DNA of 64,000 nt, from positions 275,547-339,546 of the forward strand of contig BNCN01000011.1 of assembly GCA_014656495.1 (NCBI GenBank), written 5' to 3'. Source of the DNA: Comamonas sp. KCTC 72670. Lineage in GTDB: Bacteria > Myxococcota > Myxococcia > Myxococcales > Myxococcaceae. The notes under the pieces were generated by a model that searched no databases, had not been told where the DNA came from, and worked only from the letters and a program-made list of their open reading frames with translations. Shown here piece by piece: positions 33,516 through 41,650 of this stretch (position 1 is its first letter; every line of letters starts with the position of its first letter). The position numbers and the translations under genes were made by a program.

Positions 33516-35465
33516 TCACGGCCCTCGCTGTTTCAGGGTGCGCACCGTATGGACCGCCGGGGCACCAGGACGCGTCATCTTAAACACCAACACGGGAGGC
33601 GAGCCCACCGGCTCCACCCAGGTGCTGAACCGGTGTTTGCCATCCAGCGGCACCGGGCGTCCATTGATGGACAGGCGGGCGTCCACCGGGGCAACCCCGG
33701 ACGCTCGCACCCTTGCTCCCCCGGGCTGGCCATTACGCGGTGCGGCCACGATGAGCTCCTGAACGGAGTTGTCGTAGACCAGCTCCAGCTTGTTCATCCG
33801 CCCTCCCTTGAGCTGTGCACCCGTGGCGGAAAGCGGCGTGACGGACCAGAGGTAGCTGCCCTCGCCCAGGGCCCCCGCGTCCAACGCGGCCCGCGTGTCC
33901 GTCACGGTGCGCTCCGTCACCGGCGAGTCCAGCGCGCCCACGCGGTACACCGCCACGCGGTAGCGCGCGGCGTTCGCCTCCGCGCCATAGGTGAACGTCA
34001 CCGCCGGGGGCTTGTCCTGGTAGTAGATGGTCGTCTTGTCCGGCCCCTCGGGCACCACGTTGCGCACCCGCGCCAGCGAGCGCGCTGCGCGCTCCGGCGC
34101 GAACGTCGCGTGCCCCTTCACCTGGGTGCCGTCCTTGCGGCGCACGCGCCAGTGCAGGCTGCCACGGGAAGGCGCGGGCACATTGACGAAGGACTGGAAC
34201 ACCGTGCCCGAGAGCACCGGGCGCGTGAAGGCCGCGTCCTCGGCCACCTCCACCTCGGCCTCGCCCTCCCCTTCCCAGGTGAGCGCCACTTCGTGCAGCC
34301 CCGAGTGGAAGACCTCGGCGCCGTCGACGACGCCCAGGGCGAGCGGCGCCTGCGCCAGTGAATCCACCCGCATCGCCGCGGCTACGGTGGCCCGCTCACC
34401 GGCGCGCAGGGCCTGCCGCGCGTCGCCTCGCACCAGCGTCACCTGCCCCGTGAGCGCGTCCACGAGATAGCCCGCGGCCGTCCGCCGCACCGCCAGCCGC
34501 GCCTCGCCACCGCCCTCCACCTGCAACCCCGGCAGCACCAGGCGGCTGGTACGGCCGCGCGCGAGCTGCAGCCCCAGCCAGCCCTTCAACAAATCCAGCC
34601 GCGCCTCATCGGTGGTGCCCCCCTGCTCCGCGGACGTCAGCACCACCTCCCCGTCCGAGCCCAGGGTCAGCACCGAAGCCGAGCCCGCCATCCCCAACAC
34701 CGCCGTGCCCCCGGGCCGCGTGCGCACGCTGTCGCCCGGGGCCAGCACCTCGCCCTGCTTCGCCACCGGGCGCCAGCGGGCGCCGCCCTTCGCCCGGACC
34801 TCCGCGCGCCCCGAGCCCAGGCGCACCGTCACCGCGATGGGCGCCAGTTCCATGACCCGCGCGCCCTTGGCCACCAGCTCCGCCCGGCCCGACTTCGCCT
34901 CGACCGACTCACCCTCGGTCGCGCGCACCGACTTGCCGTCCCGGCCGATGAACTCGATGGCGCCCAGCCGCACCTCGACACGGCCCGAGTCCTCCGCCAC
35001 CTGCACACGCACTTCACTGGGCTCCTCGGGGCCCACGCGAGTGAGGCCGAACGGCGTGCGGATGGTCAGCGCCACCTTCGAGCGAGGCTCCGTCTGCTTC
35101 ACATCGGCCGGCACGCGCGACAACAGGATGCCCCGCTCCACCTGGAGCACGATGCCGCCCGAGTCCTCGCCCAGCGCGAAGCGAGCGTCCGGCCCCACCT
35201 CCACCGAGCGGCCATCCGGGAAGCGCACCGTGGCGGCGCCGCCCGCGGCCGTCTCCAACGCGTCACCACCATAGAGCGGGCCCTCCGTGGCGGGGCCCTG
35301 CTTCCCACCTCGCTCCAGGCGCACATCGCCGCGCAGCCCCTCCAGTTGCCCGAGCGCCTCACCGAGCCCCGCGTCCACGGACGCTCCGGCGGTGGGAGGT
35401 GGCGCCGCGTCGTCCTTGTCACAGCCAACGAACACGAGCAGGACGAGCAGGAACCAACGACTCAC
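33516..35465 (-). CDS. FecR-domain lipoprotein
   Basis: The 649-residue protein begins with a lipobox (LVFVGC, Cys15). A FecR-type beta domain follows near residues 35-150 (GDVRLERGG, DALETAAGGAATVRFPDGR). A second FecR-like segment comes near 225-290 (GEVLAPGDSVRTRPGG), and the C-terminal half is beta-rich with Ig-like features (VALTWEGEGEAEVEV, SLHWRVRRKDGTQ). In this setting it is probably a periplasmic or outer-membrane-attached assembly protein rather than an anti-sigma factor, since no sigma gene is near. The GTG start overlaps the stop of the upstream gene (GTGA). Confidence 0.8.
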   Translation of the reverse strand: MSRWFLLVLLVFVGCDKDDAAPPPTAGASVDAGLGEALGQLEGLRGDVRLERGGKQGPATEGPLYGGDALETAAGGAATVRFPDGRSVEVGPDARFALGEDSGGIVLQVERGILLSRVPADVKQTEPRSKVALTIRTPFGLTRVGPEEPSEVRVQVAEDSGRVEVRLGAIEFIGRDGKSVRATEGESVEAKSGRAELVAKGARVMELAPIAVTVRLGSGRAEVRAKGGARWRPVAKQGEVLAPGDSVRTRPGGTAVLGMAGSASVLTLGSDGEVVLTSAEQGGTTDEARLDLLKGWLGLQLARGRTSRLVLPGLQVEGGGEARLAVRRTAAGYLVDALTGQVTLVRGDARQALRAGERATVAAAMRVDSLAQAPLALGVVDGAEVFHSGLHEVALTWEGEGEAEVEVAEDAAFTRPVLSGTVFQSFVNVPAPSRGSLHWRVRRKDGTQVKGHATFAPERAARSLARVRNVVPEGPDKTTIYYQDKPPAVTFTYGAEANAARYRVAVYRVGALDSPVTERTVTDTRAALDAGALGEGSYLWSVTPLSATGAQLKGGRMNKLELVYDNSVQELIVAAPRNGQPGGARVRASGVAPVDARLSINGRPVPLDGKHRFSTWVEPVGSPPVLVFKMTRPGAPAVHTVRTLKQRGP

Positions 35466-37051
35466 CGTTTCCCCCTCGGGAAGAGGTCGACATTGAAGAT
35501 GGTCCGCTCACCATCGCGCAGCGTGACGACCTTCGTCTGGGACAGGTGCCCCCGCGCGGAGATGGTGATGCGGTAGGTGCCGCCTCGCACCTGGACGTTG
35601 AACGTGCCCTTCGCATCCGTGCGCGCGCGCACCCGGGCCTTCGTGATGAGGAGCGTCGCCACCAGCGGCTGCCCGCCGCGCACGCTCCGAACCTGCCCCG
35701 ACAACGTGGCCCGGACGCCCTTGCGGTCCTCGGCCAGCGGCACCGACAACGAGGACGCCTGCCCCGCGACGATGAACGCGGCCTCCTCCGCCATGCGGAA
35801 GCCCGCCACCTTCACAGCGACGGACACGGGCCCCGGGGGCAGCGACGCGATGTCCACCTGCCCCGTCAGGTCCGTGCGAGCCTCCACGGTGCCCACCGAC
35901 ACAGGGACACCGGGCAGCGGCACGCCGGTGCGCGCGTTCACCACCGTCACGCGCAACGACCCCATCGGCGGCGGCAACGGGCTCGCCCGCACCTCCAGCT
36001 CCGAGCGCGCCCCGGCCTCCACCGTGGCCGTCGCCTCCGTGTCGGCGTAGCCCTCCGCGAGGATGCGCGCGGACACCTCGCCGGGCGGCAGGGACTCCAC
36101 GTCCACCCGCCCCTGCGCATCCGCCACGCGCTCTTCATCTCCCAGCACCACGCGGGCACCCGGCAGCGGCGCCCCCGTGTTCGCATCCAGCACCCGGAAC
36201 GTCATCCGCCCAGGCACCACCTGCACCGGAGGCGCCACGGGCCGCGACACCCGCGTGCCCTCATGCCACGCCAGCTCCAGCGCCGCGCCCAGGCGCCGCA
36301 GCCGCTGCCGGGACTCCGTCCCATCCGCCAACGTCACCGCGTCCTGCACGTGCTGGAAGTCCAGCACCAGCGTGCCCGTCCACCGGTCCGCGCGCCGCAG
36401 CGGCACCAGCAACGCGCCGCCCGCCGAGAAGCCCGTCGCCTCCGCCCTGCCGCCCGAGGCATCCCGCACTGACAGCGCCACCGGCAGCTCGCCACGCGCC
36501 TCCAGGCCCAGCCCCAGGGGCAGCGGCACCCGCACCCGGCCATTCACCACCGCCGCGCGCCGCACACCTCGCAGCAGCACCGGCTCCGATGAATCATGGA
36601 AGTGCGGCAGCTGCGCGAAGCCGTACCCCGCGCCCACCTCCGCGCGCACCGGCCCCAGGAAGAACCGCGCCCGGGGCCCCACCGAGGCCCTCAGCAGGCT
36701 GCCGCCCGTGATCCGCAGCGCGCCCTCCCGCAGGTCGAAGCCCTCTCGCTGAACTCCCGCCCAGGCGCCAAGCCACGACGTGCCCAGCCACGCCGTCCCC
36801 ACCGCCGACACGTCGTTCGGCGTGAGCCCCTCATAGGTGAGCCCGGGCCCTACATCCGCCTGGCGCCCGTCCCGCAGGGCCACGCCATAACGAAGGCGCA
36901 ACGAAGCGTGCTCGGCCACCTCCTCCGCCAGGACGGAGGGTGCGGCGAGCAGCACGAGGAGCACCAGCACCAGGCGCGCCGGGGGGGTACGCAGGGAAGG
37001 CGGGAGCGGCAAAACGCGGCGGAGTATAGAGAAAGCGGGGAAGGCCCCCAA
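35462..37051 (-). CDS. Exported protein: barrel-like N-half plus carboxypeptidase-regulatory-like domains
   Basis: The N-terminal ~260 mature residues alternate polar and hydrophobic residues with many aromatic and Gly ends (SLRLRYGVALRDGR, VGAGYGFAQL), consistent with outer-membrane strands. The rest has three carboxypeptidase-regulatory-like or PEGA-like domains (MTFRVLDANTGAPLPGARV, RVTVVNARTGVPLPGVPV, TYRITISARGHLSQ). A signal peptide ending at VLA is visible. The start is a TTG, at 37051 or 37012, since no ATG/GTG fits. It leads the FecR/kinase operon and diverges from mglB across ~250 bases. Confidence 0.7.
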   Translation of the reverse strand: MGAFPAFSILRRVLPLPPSLRTPPARLVLVLLVLLAAPSVLAEEVAEHASLRLRYGVALRDGRQADVGPGLTYEGLTPNDVSAVGTAWLGTSWLGAWAGVQREGFDLREGALRITGGSLLRASVGPRARFFLGPVRAEVGAGYGFAQLPHFHDSSEPVLLRGVRRAAVVNGRVRVPLPLGLGLEARGELPVALSVRDASGGRAEATGFSAGGALLVPLRRADRWTGTLVLDFQHVQDAVTLADGTESRQRLRRLGAALELAWHEGTRVSRPVAPPVQVVPGRMTFRVLDANTGAPLPGARVVLGDEERVADAQGRVDVESLPPGEVSARILAEGYADTEATATVEAGARSELEVRASPLPPPMGSLRVTVVNARTGVPLPGVPVSVGTVEARTDLTGQVDIASLPPGPVSVAVKVAGFRMAEEAAFIVAGQASSLSVPLAEDRKGVRATLSGQVRSVRGGQPLVATLLITKARVRARTDAKGTFNVQVRGGTYRITISARGHLSQTKVVTLRDGERTIFNVDLFPRGKR

Positions 37052-37164
37052 CCCCGCGTCCTGGTCGATTCAAGTGGATCCGCCGATCCGTGGCCTCTAC
37101 CCCCCAAAGCCGCCGGGGGACCGGGGAAGCAGCACGGAAGTCCCTCCTGGAAGCGGATGGCTTC

Positions 37165-37193
37165 TTGCTGGAGTGGAGACGCTTTGCTAAGCA
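37165..37193 (+). promoter_or_regulatory. Possible mglBA promoter
   Basis: TTGCTG (37165-37170) and TAAGCA (37188-37193) are 17 bases apart, 106 bases upstream of the mglB ATG, in the only intergenic space before mglBA. The match to consensus is moderate. A GAGGAGCG ribosome site precedes mglB. Confidence 0.3.
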
Positions 37194-37298
37194 TCCTGAC
37201 GGTCGGTAGCGCCTCGTCTAACCTCGTGGATTCACTCCAGAAACATCGGAGCGTCGACGCGAGGCGGGGTGAGCGAACGCTGAGGAGCGCATACGCCC

Positions 37299-37778
37299 AT
37301 GGGCACGCAACTGGTGATGTACGAAGAGGAGTTCACCAAGATCAACGCCGTTTGCGACCGGCTTACCAAGGACGCGAACGCGAAGGTGGTCTTCCTCGTC
37401 GACAAGAACGGGCAGCTCATCTCCTCCGCGGGTCAGACGCAGAACATCGACACGACGTCACTGGCCTCGCTGACGGCCGGTAACGTGGCGGCGATGGGTG
37501 GTCTGGCCAAGCTGATTGGGGAGAACGAGTTCCCCAACCAGTTCCACGAGGGGGCCAAGGACTCGCTGTACATGACCATCGTCGGCAGCCGGGTCGTGCT
37601 GGTCGTCATCTTCGACAACCGCACCAGCCTCGGCCTCGTCCGCCTTCGCATCAAGAAGGCCAGCGACGAGCTCACGAAGATCTTCGAGAGCCTGGTGAAG
37701 AAGACGGACAGTCCTGGAGCTGGGTCGCCCTTCGCCGAGATCTCCGACGACGATATCGACAACCTCTTCAGCGAGTAA
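37299..37778 (+). CDS. mglB: MglB, roadblock-type GTPase-activating protein for MglA
   Basis: MglB is a Roadblock/LC7 protein whose dimer stimulates GTP hydrolysis by MglA and, in M. xanthus, marks the lagging pole. The 159-residue protein has the roadblock core (VCDRLTKDANAKVVFLVDKNGQL then SLYMTIVGSRVVLVVIFDNR) and an acidic C-terminal tail (EISDDDIDNLFSE) of the kind that folds onto MglA. Length equals the M. xanthus protein as I recall it. It ends 11 bases before mglA, so they form one unit. Confidence 0.97.
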   Translation: MGTQLVMYEEEFTKINAVCDRLTKDANAKVVFLVDKNGQLISSAGQTQNIDTTSLASLTAGNVAAMGGLAKLIGENEFPNQFHEGAKDSLYMTIVGSRVVLVVIFDNRTSLGLVRLRIKKASDELTKIFESLVKKTDSPGAGSPFAEISDDDIDNLFSE

Positions 37779-37789
37779 CCCGGGAAGCC

Positions 37790-38377
37790 ATGTCCTTCAT
37801 CAATTACTCATCCCGCGAAATCAACTGCAAGATTGTCTATTACGGGCCCGGGCTCTGCGGGAAGACGACCAACCTTCAGTACATCTACAACAAGACCGCC
37901 GCGGAGACGAAGGGCAAGCTCATCTCCCTCTCCACGGAGACGGACCGCACGCTCTTCTTCGACTTCCTGCCGCTGTCGCTCGGTGAGATTCGCGGCTTCA
38001 AGACGCGCTTCCACCTGTACACGGTGCCCGGTCAGGTCTTCTACGACGCCAGCCGCAAGCTCATCCTCAAGGGTGTGGACGGCGTGGTGTTCGTGGCCGA
38101 CAGCCAGATCGAGCGCATGGAAGCCAACATGGAGTCGCTCGAGAACCTCCGCATCAACCTCGCGGAGCAGGGCTACGACCTGAACAAGATTCCGTACGTC
38201 ATCCAGTACAACAAGCGCGACCTGCCCAACGCGGTGACGGTGGAGGAGATGCGCAAGGCGCTCAACCCCCGCAACATCCCGGAGTACCAGGCCGTGGCCC
38301 CCACCGGCGTGGGCGTGTTCGACACGCTCAAGGCCGTGGCCAAGCTCGTCCTCACCGAGCTCAAGAAGGGTGGCTGA
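37790..38377 (+). CDS. mglA: MglA, Ras-like polarity GTPase
   Basis: MglA is the small GTPase that sets the leading pole and drives both gliding and type IV pilus motility. The 195-residue product has the P-loop GPGLCGKTT (19-27), Arg53, the PM3 variant TVPGQ with Thr78 in place of the usual Asp and Gln82, and NKRD at 141-144. All positions match M. xanthus MglA numbering. The gene is 11 bases after mglB and 121 bases before an exported-protein gene that starts a long plus-strand run. Confidence 0.98.
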   Translation: MSFINYSSREINCKIVYYGPGLCGKTTNLQYIYNKTAAETKGKLISLSTETDRTLFFDFLPLSLGEIRGFKTRFHLYTVPGQVFYDASRKLILKGVDGVVFVADSQIERMEANMESLENLRINLAEQGYDLNKIPYVIQYNKRDLPNAVTVEEMRKALNPRNIPEYQAVAPTGVGVFDTLKAVAKLVLTELKKGG

Positions 38378-38498
38378 AGCAAGCGCCCAGGCGGGCGACC
38401 CCGGTCCCCGCCCATGGCGTGGCAAGACGGCCCACGGGCAAGGGTGCTATGTCCTCCCTTGCCGTCAGGTCGGACCGTCTGCCCACTGAGGTCGTACC

Positions 38499-39203
38499 GT
38501 GCGTGTCGCCGCCACCCTCCCGCTCCTCGCCCTGCTGGGCGCCGCCTTCCCTGGGCCGGCGCTCGCGCAGGAGCCCGCCGCGCCCGCGGCATCCTCCGCA
38601 CCAACGGCCGCGACCGCGGACGAGGCGTTCAACACCCGCGTGAAGACGCTGGAGGAGAACGTCGTCGACCTGAAGGAGAAGGTCTACCGCTCCAAGGCGC
38701 GGCTGCTCCTGATGCAGGAGACGGTGCTCGGCGGTGACGTCTCCACCGGCTCGCGCGCCGTCATCGTCCACAAGAACGAGATGGGCGGCTCCTTCGAATT
38801 GGAGTCCGTGACGTACGCGCTGGACGGCGCGCCCATCTACACGCAGGTGGATGAAGAGGGCCTGACGGACCTGGGCAAGCGCGAGCGCTTCGAGGTCTTC
38901 AACGGCCGCATCGTCCCCGGGCAGCACCAGCTCGCCGTGCGCCTCGTGTACCGGGGCAATGGCTACGGCGTCTTCAGCTACCTGGAGGGCTACAAGTTCA
39001 AGGTGCAGTCCAGCTACACGTTCAACGCGGAGCCCGGCAAGACGTCCACCGTGCAGGTGGTGGGCTTCGAGCAGGGCGGCATCACCACCGACCTGAAGGA
39101 CCGCCCCGCGGTGCGCTACGACATCTCCACCGCGCGCGCCTCGGGCAGCAAGGCTCCGCCCGCCGCGCCGCCTCCGGTCACCCGCACCACTCCCGGACAG
39201 TAG
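38499..39203 (+). CDS. Exported protein of unknown function, first gene of the glt-like run
   Basis: This 234-residue protein has a signal peptide (cleavage after ALAQ), a short coiled-coil near residues 45-75 (NTRVKTLEENVVDLKEKVYRSK), then a beta-rich domain (GGSFELESVTYALDGAPIY, GQHQLAVRLVYRG, VQSSYTFNAEPGKTS). It reads GTG with GAGGT upstream. Related myxobacterial proteins are often labelled dihydrolipoamide acetyltransferase, but no lipoyl or catalytic domain is visible, so that name should be ignored. It ends 11 bases before the next gene. Confidence 0.7.
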   Translation: MRVAATLPLLALLGAAFPGPALAQEPAAPAASSAPTAATADEAFNTRVKTLEENVVDLKEKVYRSKARLLLMQETVLGGDVSTGSRAVIVHKNEMGGSFELESVTYALDGAPIYTQVDEEGLTDLGKRERFEVFNGRIVPGQHQLAVRLVYRGNGYGVFSYLEGYKFKVQSSYTFNAEPGKTSTVQVVGFEQGGITTDLKDRPAVRYDISTARASGSKAPPAAPPPVTRTTPGQ

Positions 39204-39214
39204 AGGGCCGCACG

Positions 39215-41650
39215 GTGACTGCCTCACTCCGCGCCCTCGCCCTCGCGGCGGCCCTGATGGGGCCCGCGGCCGTCGACGCCGCCCAGCCCGCCGCGGCGCA
39301 AGCGCCCGCCCCCCGCCCCAGCTCGCGTGACCTGGCCCCCCGGCTCGACGCGGTGGAGAAGGCGCTGCGCGGCGCGGAGGAGACGCTCCTCTCCGTGGAG
39401 ACGCAGTACCTCCAGCGCGCCGCCCCCAGCGAGGCGGAAGCGCACACACAGCGCTACTCCGACGGCGAAATCCACTACCAGTTGGGTGACTGGCCCGCGG
39501 CGTCCATCCTCTTCTACGACCTGGTCAGCGACCCGCGCTTCCGCGCGCATCCGCGCTACCCGGACGCGCTGTTCTACCTGGCGGACTCCCTGCTCGAGCA
39601 GCGCAACTACATCGGCGCGCGCATGTACCTGCGCGAGCTGCTCGCCCTGCCCTCCTCCACCCGCCGCCACCGCGAGGCGCTGTCGCGCTACGTGACGGTG
39701 GCCGGGCGCCTCAACCACTACGAGGGCATCGAGGCCTCCGTGGAGCAGGCCCGCACGCTGCACGGCGGACGGCTGCCTCCTGAAATCGCGTACGTCCACG
39801 CGAAGTGGCTCTTCCGCCGCAAGGACCTGTCCCCGTCCGAGCGCATCGCCCAGGCCCGCGCGGCCTTCACGCCGCTGGCGCAGGCCACCCAGGGCTCCTT
39901 CCGCTTCCAGGCCGCCTACCACCTGGGCGTCCTCTCCATGCAGGAAGGCGACCTGCCCGCGGCCATCGCCCGCTTCCAGAAGCTCGCCACGCCGCCAGCG
40001 GCCCAGGCCGCGCAGGCCGCTCCCGGCAAGACGGGGCCCCGCCGCATCGCCCTCACGCCCGAGGAGGAAGCCCGGCACGTGCGCGAGCTGGCGCTCCTGT
40101 CGCTGGGGCGGCTGCTCTACGAGACGGGGCGCTTCGACGAGGCGCTGGACCGCTATGGCCAGGTGCCTCGCGACAGCGAGTCCTTCCCGGACTCGCTCTA
40201 CGAAAGCGCGTGGGTCCACGTGCGGCTGGGCCACTACCAGCAGGCGAAGAACGCGCTCGACATCCTGATGCTGGTGGCGCCCGGCTCGCAGCTCGCCGCC
40301 GAGGGCCGGCTCCTGCAGGGCAACCTGCTGCTGAAGCTGCGCCGCTACGACGAGGCGACCGACGCGTATACGCACGTCATCGACACCTTCCGCCCCGCGC
40401 GGGAGCAGGTGGACACGCTGCTGGGCTCGAACCGCGACCCGGTGGCGTACTTCGACCGGTTGCTCGGGCGCACCGACGGCCCGCCGGACCTGAACTCCCT
40501 GCTGCCATCGCTGGTGTTGAAGTACGCCACCACGCAGCGCGAGGTCGCGGACGCGGTGCGGATGGTCGACGACGTCGACAGCAGCCGGCGGGGCCGGCAA
40601 GAAGCGGCGGCCATCGCCAAGCGCATCCTGGAGGCCCTGGACACGCGGGCCCTGGAGTCCTTCCCGGAGCTGCAGGAGGCCCACCGGCGCGGAGACGCCG
40701 TCGACACCGCCATCACCCACGCGGACGCGGAGCTGGTGCGGGTGGAGACGCTGGCGCTGGAAGGCGTGCTCACGCCGGGCGAACGCGCGCGGCTGGCGGC
40801 TCTTCGCGGCGAGCGGGAGCCGATGGAGCGGCGCTTCACCGCCCTGCCCACCACGCTGGAAGGGTGGGAGGCGCGGCGCGAACGCATGCAACGGCGCGTG
40901 GACGAAGTGGACCGCGAGGCCCACCGGCTCACCTACGAGCTCCAATCACTCCAGGCCATCGGCGCGTCCATCCGCCAGTGGGTGGCCGACTCGCGCCCGC
41001 AGCGACAGACGCCTCAGGACGAGGAGCGGGAGTTCCTCCTGCAACTGCAGGCCGAGCTTCAGACGCTCACGGACCTCCAGGCGGAGCTGGCCACCACGCG
41101 CGCGCGGCTGGCGGACGAGCGCAACGCCGTGGACACCGCGCTGGCCGGAGAGCAGGCCATCCGCGTCAGCTACGCCGATTCCCTCCGGCGTGAACGCGCG
41201 GTGCTGCGCGAGGCGGAGTCCCGGGCGGACGCGGACGTCCTCGCCACGCTCCGGCGCACCCAGGCGCTGCGCCAGCGCATGGACCGCATGCACGGACGCG
41301 TGACGAACGCCCGGTCCGCGGTGCGCGAACAACTGGAGCGCCAGGGCCGCGTCATCCGCGAGAAGGTCGTCGCCGAACAGAAGCTGCTCGAACGCTACGA
41401 GGCGGAGGTCGCCGCGGTGTCCGGTGACGCCCGCCTCCTGGTGGGCCGCATCGCCTACGACAGCATCCGCCGCGTGCGGCAGCAGTTCTACGAGCTGGAG
41501 CTCAAGGCGGACGTGGGCGTGGTGGACGTGGCCTTCAACGAGAAGCAGGACAAGACGACGGACATCCAGACGCTGTCCACGCAGAAGGACGAAGCCCTGC
41601 GTGAGCTGGACGCCGACTTCCAGGACGTCCTGTCCGAGGTGAAGGAGTGA
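39215..41650 (+). CDS. Exported TPR/coiled-coil protein
   Basis: The 811-residue protein has a signal peptide (about 28 residues), TPR-like helical repeats in the first ~400 residues (FDEALDRYGQVPRDSESFPD, QAKNALDILMLVAPGSQLA), and a long Glu/Arg-rich coiled coil from about 480 to 800. It should be periplasmic. GTG start, 11 bases after the previous stop. Its own stop overlaps the next ATG (TGATG), so translation is coupled. I recognise no named family. Confidence 0.75.
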   Translation: MTASLRALALAAALMGPAAVDAAQPAAAQAPAPRPSSRDLAPRLDAVEKALRGAEETLLSVETQYLQRAAPSEAEAHTQRYSDGEIHYQLGDWPAASILFYDLVSDPRFRAHPRYPDALFYLADSLLEQRNYIGARMYLRELLALPSSTRRHREALSRYVTVAGRLNHYEGIEASVEQARTLHGGRLPPEIAYVHAKWLFRRKDLSPSERIAQARAAFTPLAQATQGSFRFQAAYHLGVLSMQEGDLPAAIARFQKLATPPAAQAAQAAPGKTGPRRIALTPEEEARHVRELALLSLGRLLYETGRFDEALDRYGQVPRDSESFPDSLYESAWVHVRLGHYQQAKNALDILMLVAPGSQLAAEGRLLQGNLLLKLRRYDEATDAYTHVIDTFRPAREQVDTLLGSNRDPVAYFDRLLGRTDGPPDLNSLLPSLVLKYATTQREVADAVRMVDDVDSSRRGRQEAAAIAKRILEALDTRALESFPELQEAHRRGDAVDTAITHADAELVRVETLALEGVLTPGERARLAALRGEREPMERRFTALPTTLEGWEARRERMQRRVDEVDREAHRLTYELQSLQAIGASIRQWVADSRPQRQTPQDEEREFLLQLQAELQTLTDLQAELATTRARLADERNAVDTALAGEQAIRVSYADSLRRERAVLREAESRADADVLATLRRTQALRQRMDRMHGRVTNARSAVREQLERQGRVIREKVVAEQKLLERYEAEVAAVSGDARLLVGRIAYDSIRRVRQQFYELELKADVGVVDVAFNEKQDKTTDIQTLSTQKDEALRELDADFQDVLSEVKE

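Noticed and set aside
38499..39203. Dihydrolipoamide acetyltransferase annotation
   Set aside because: No lipoyl or acyltransferase domain; a signal peptide and beta-rich domain are seen instead.
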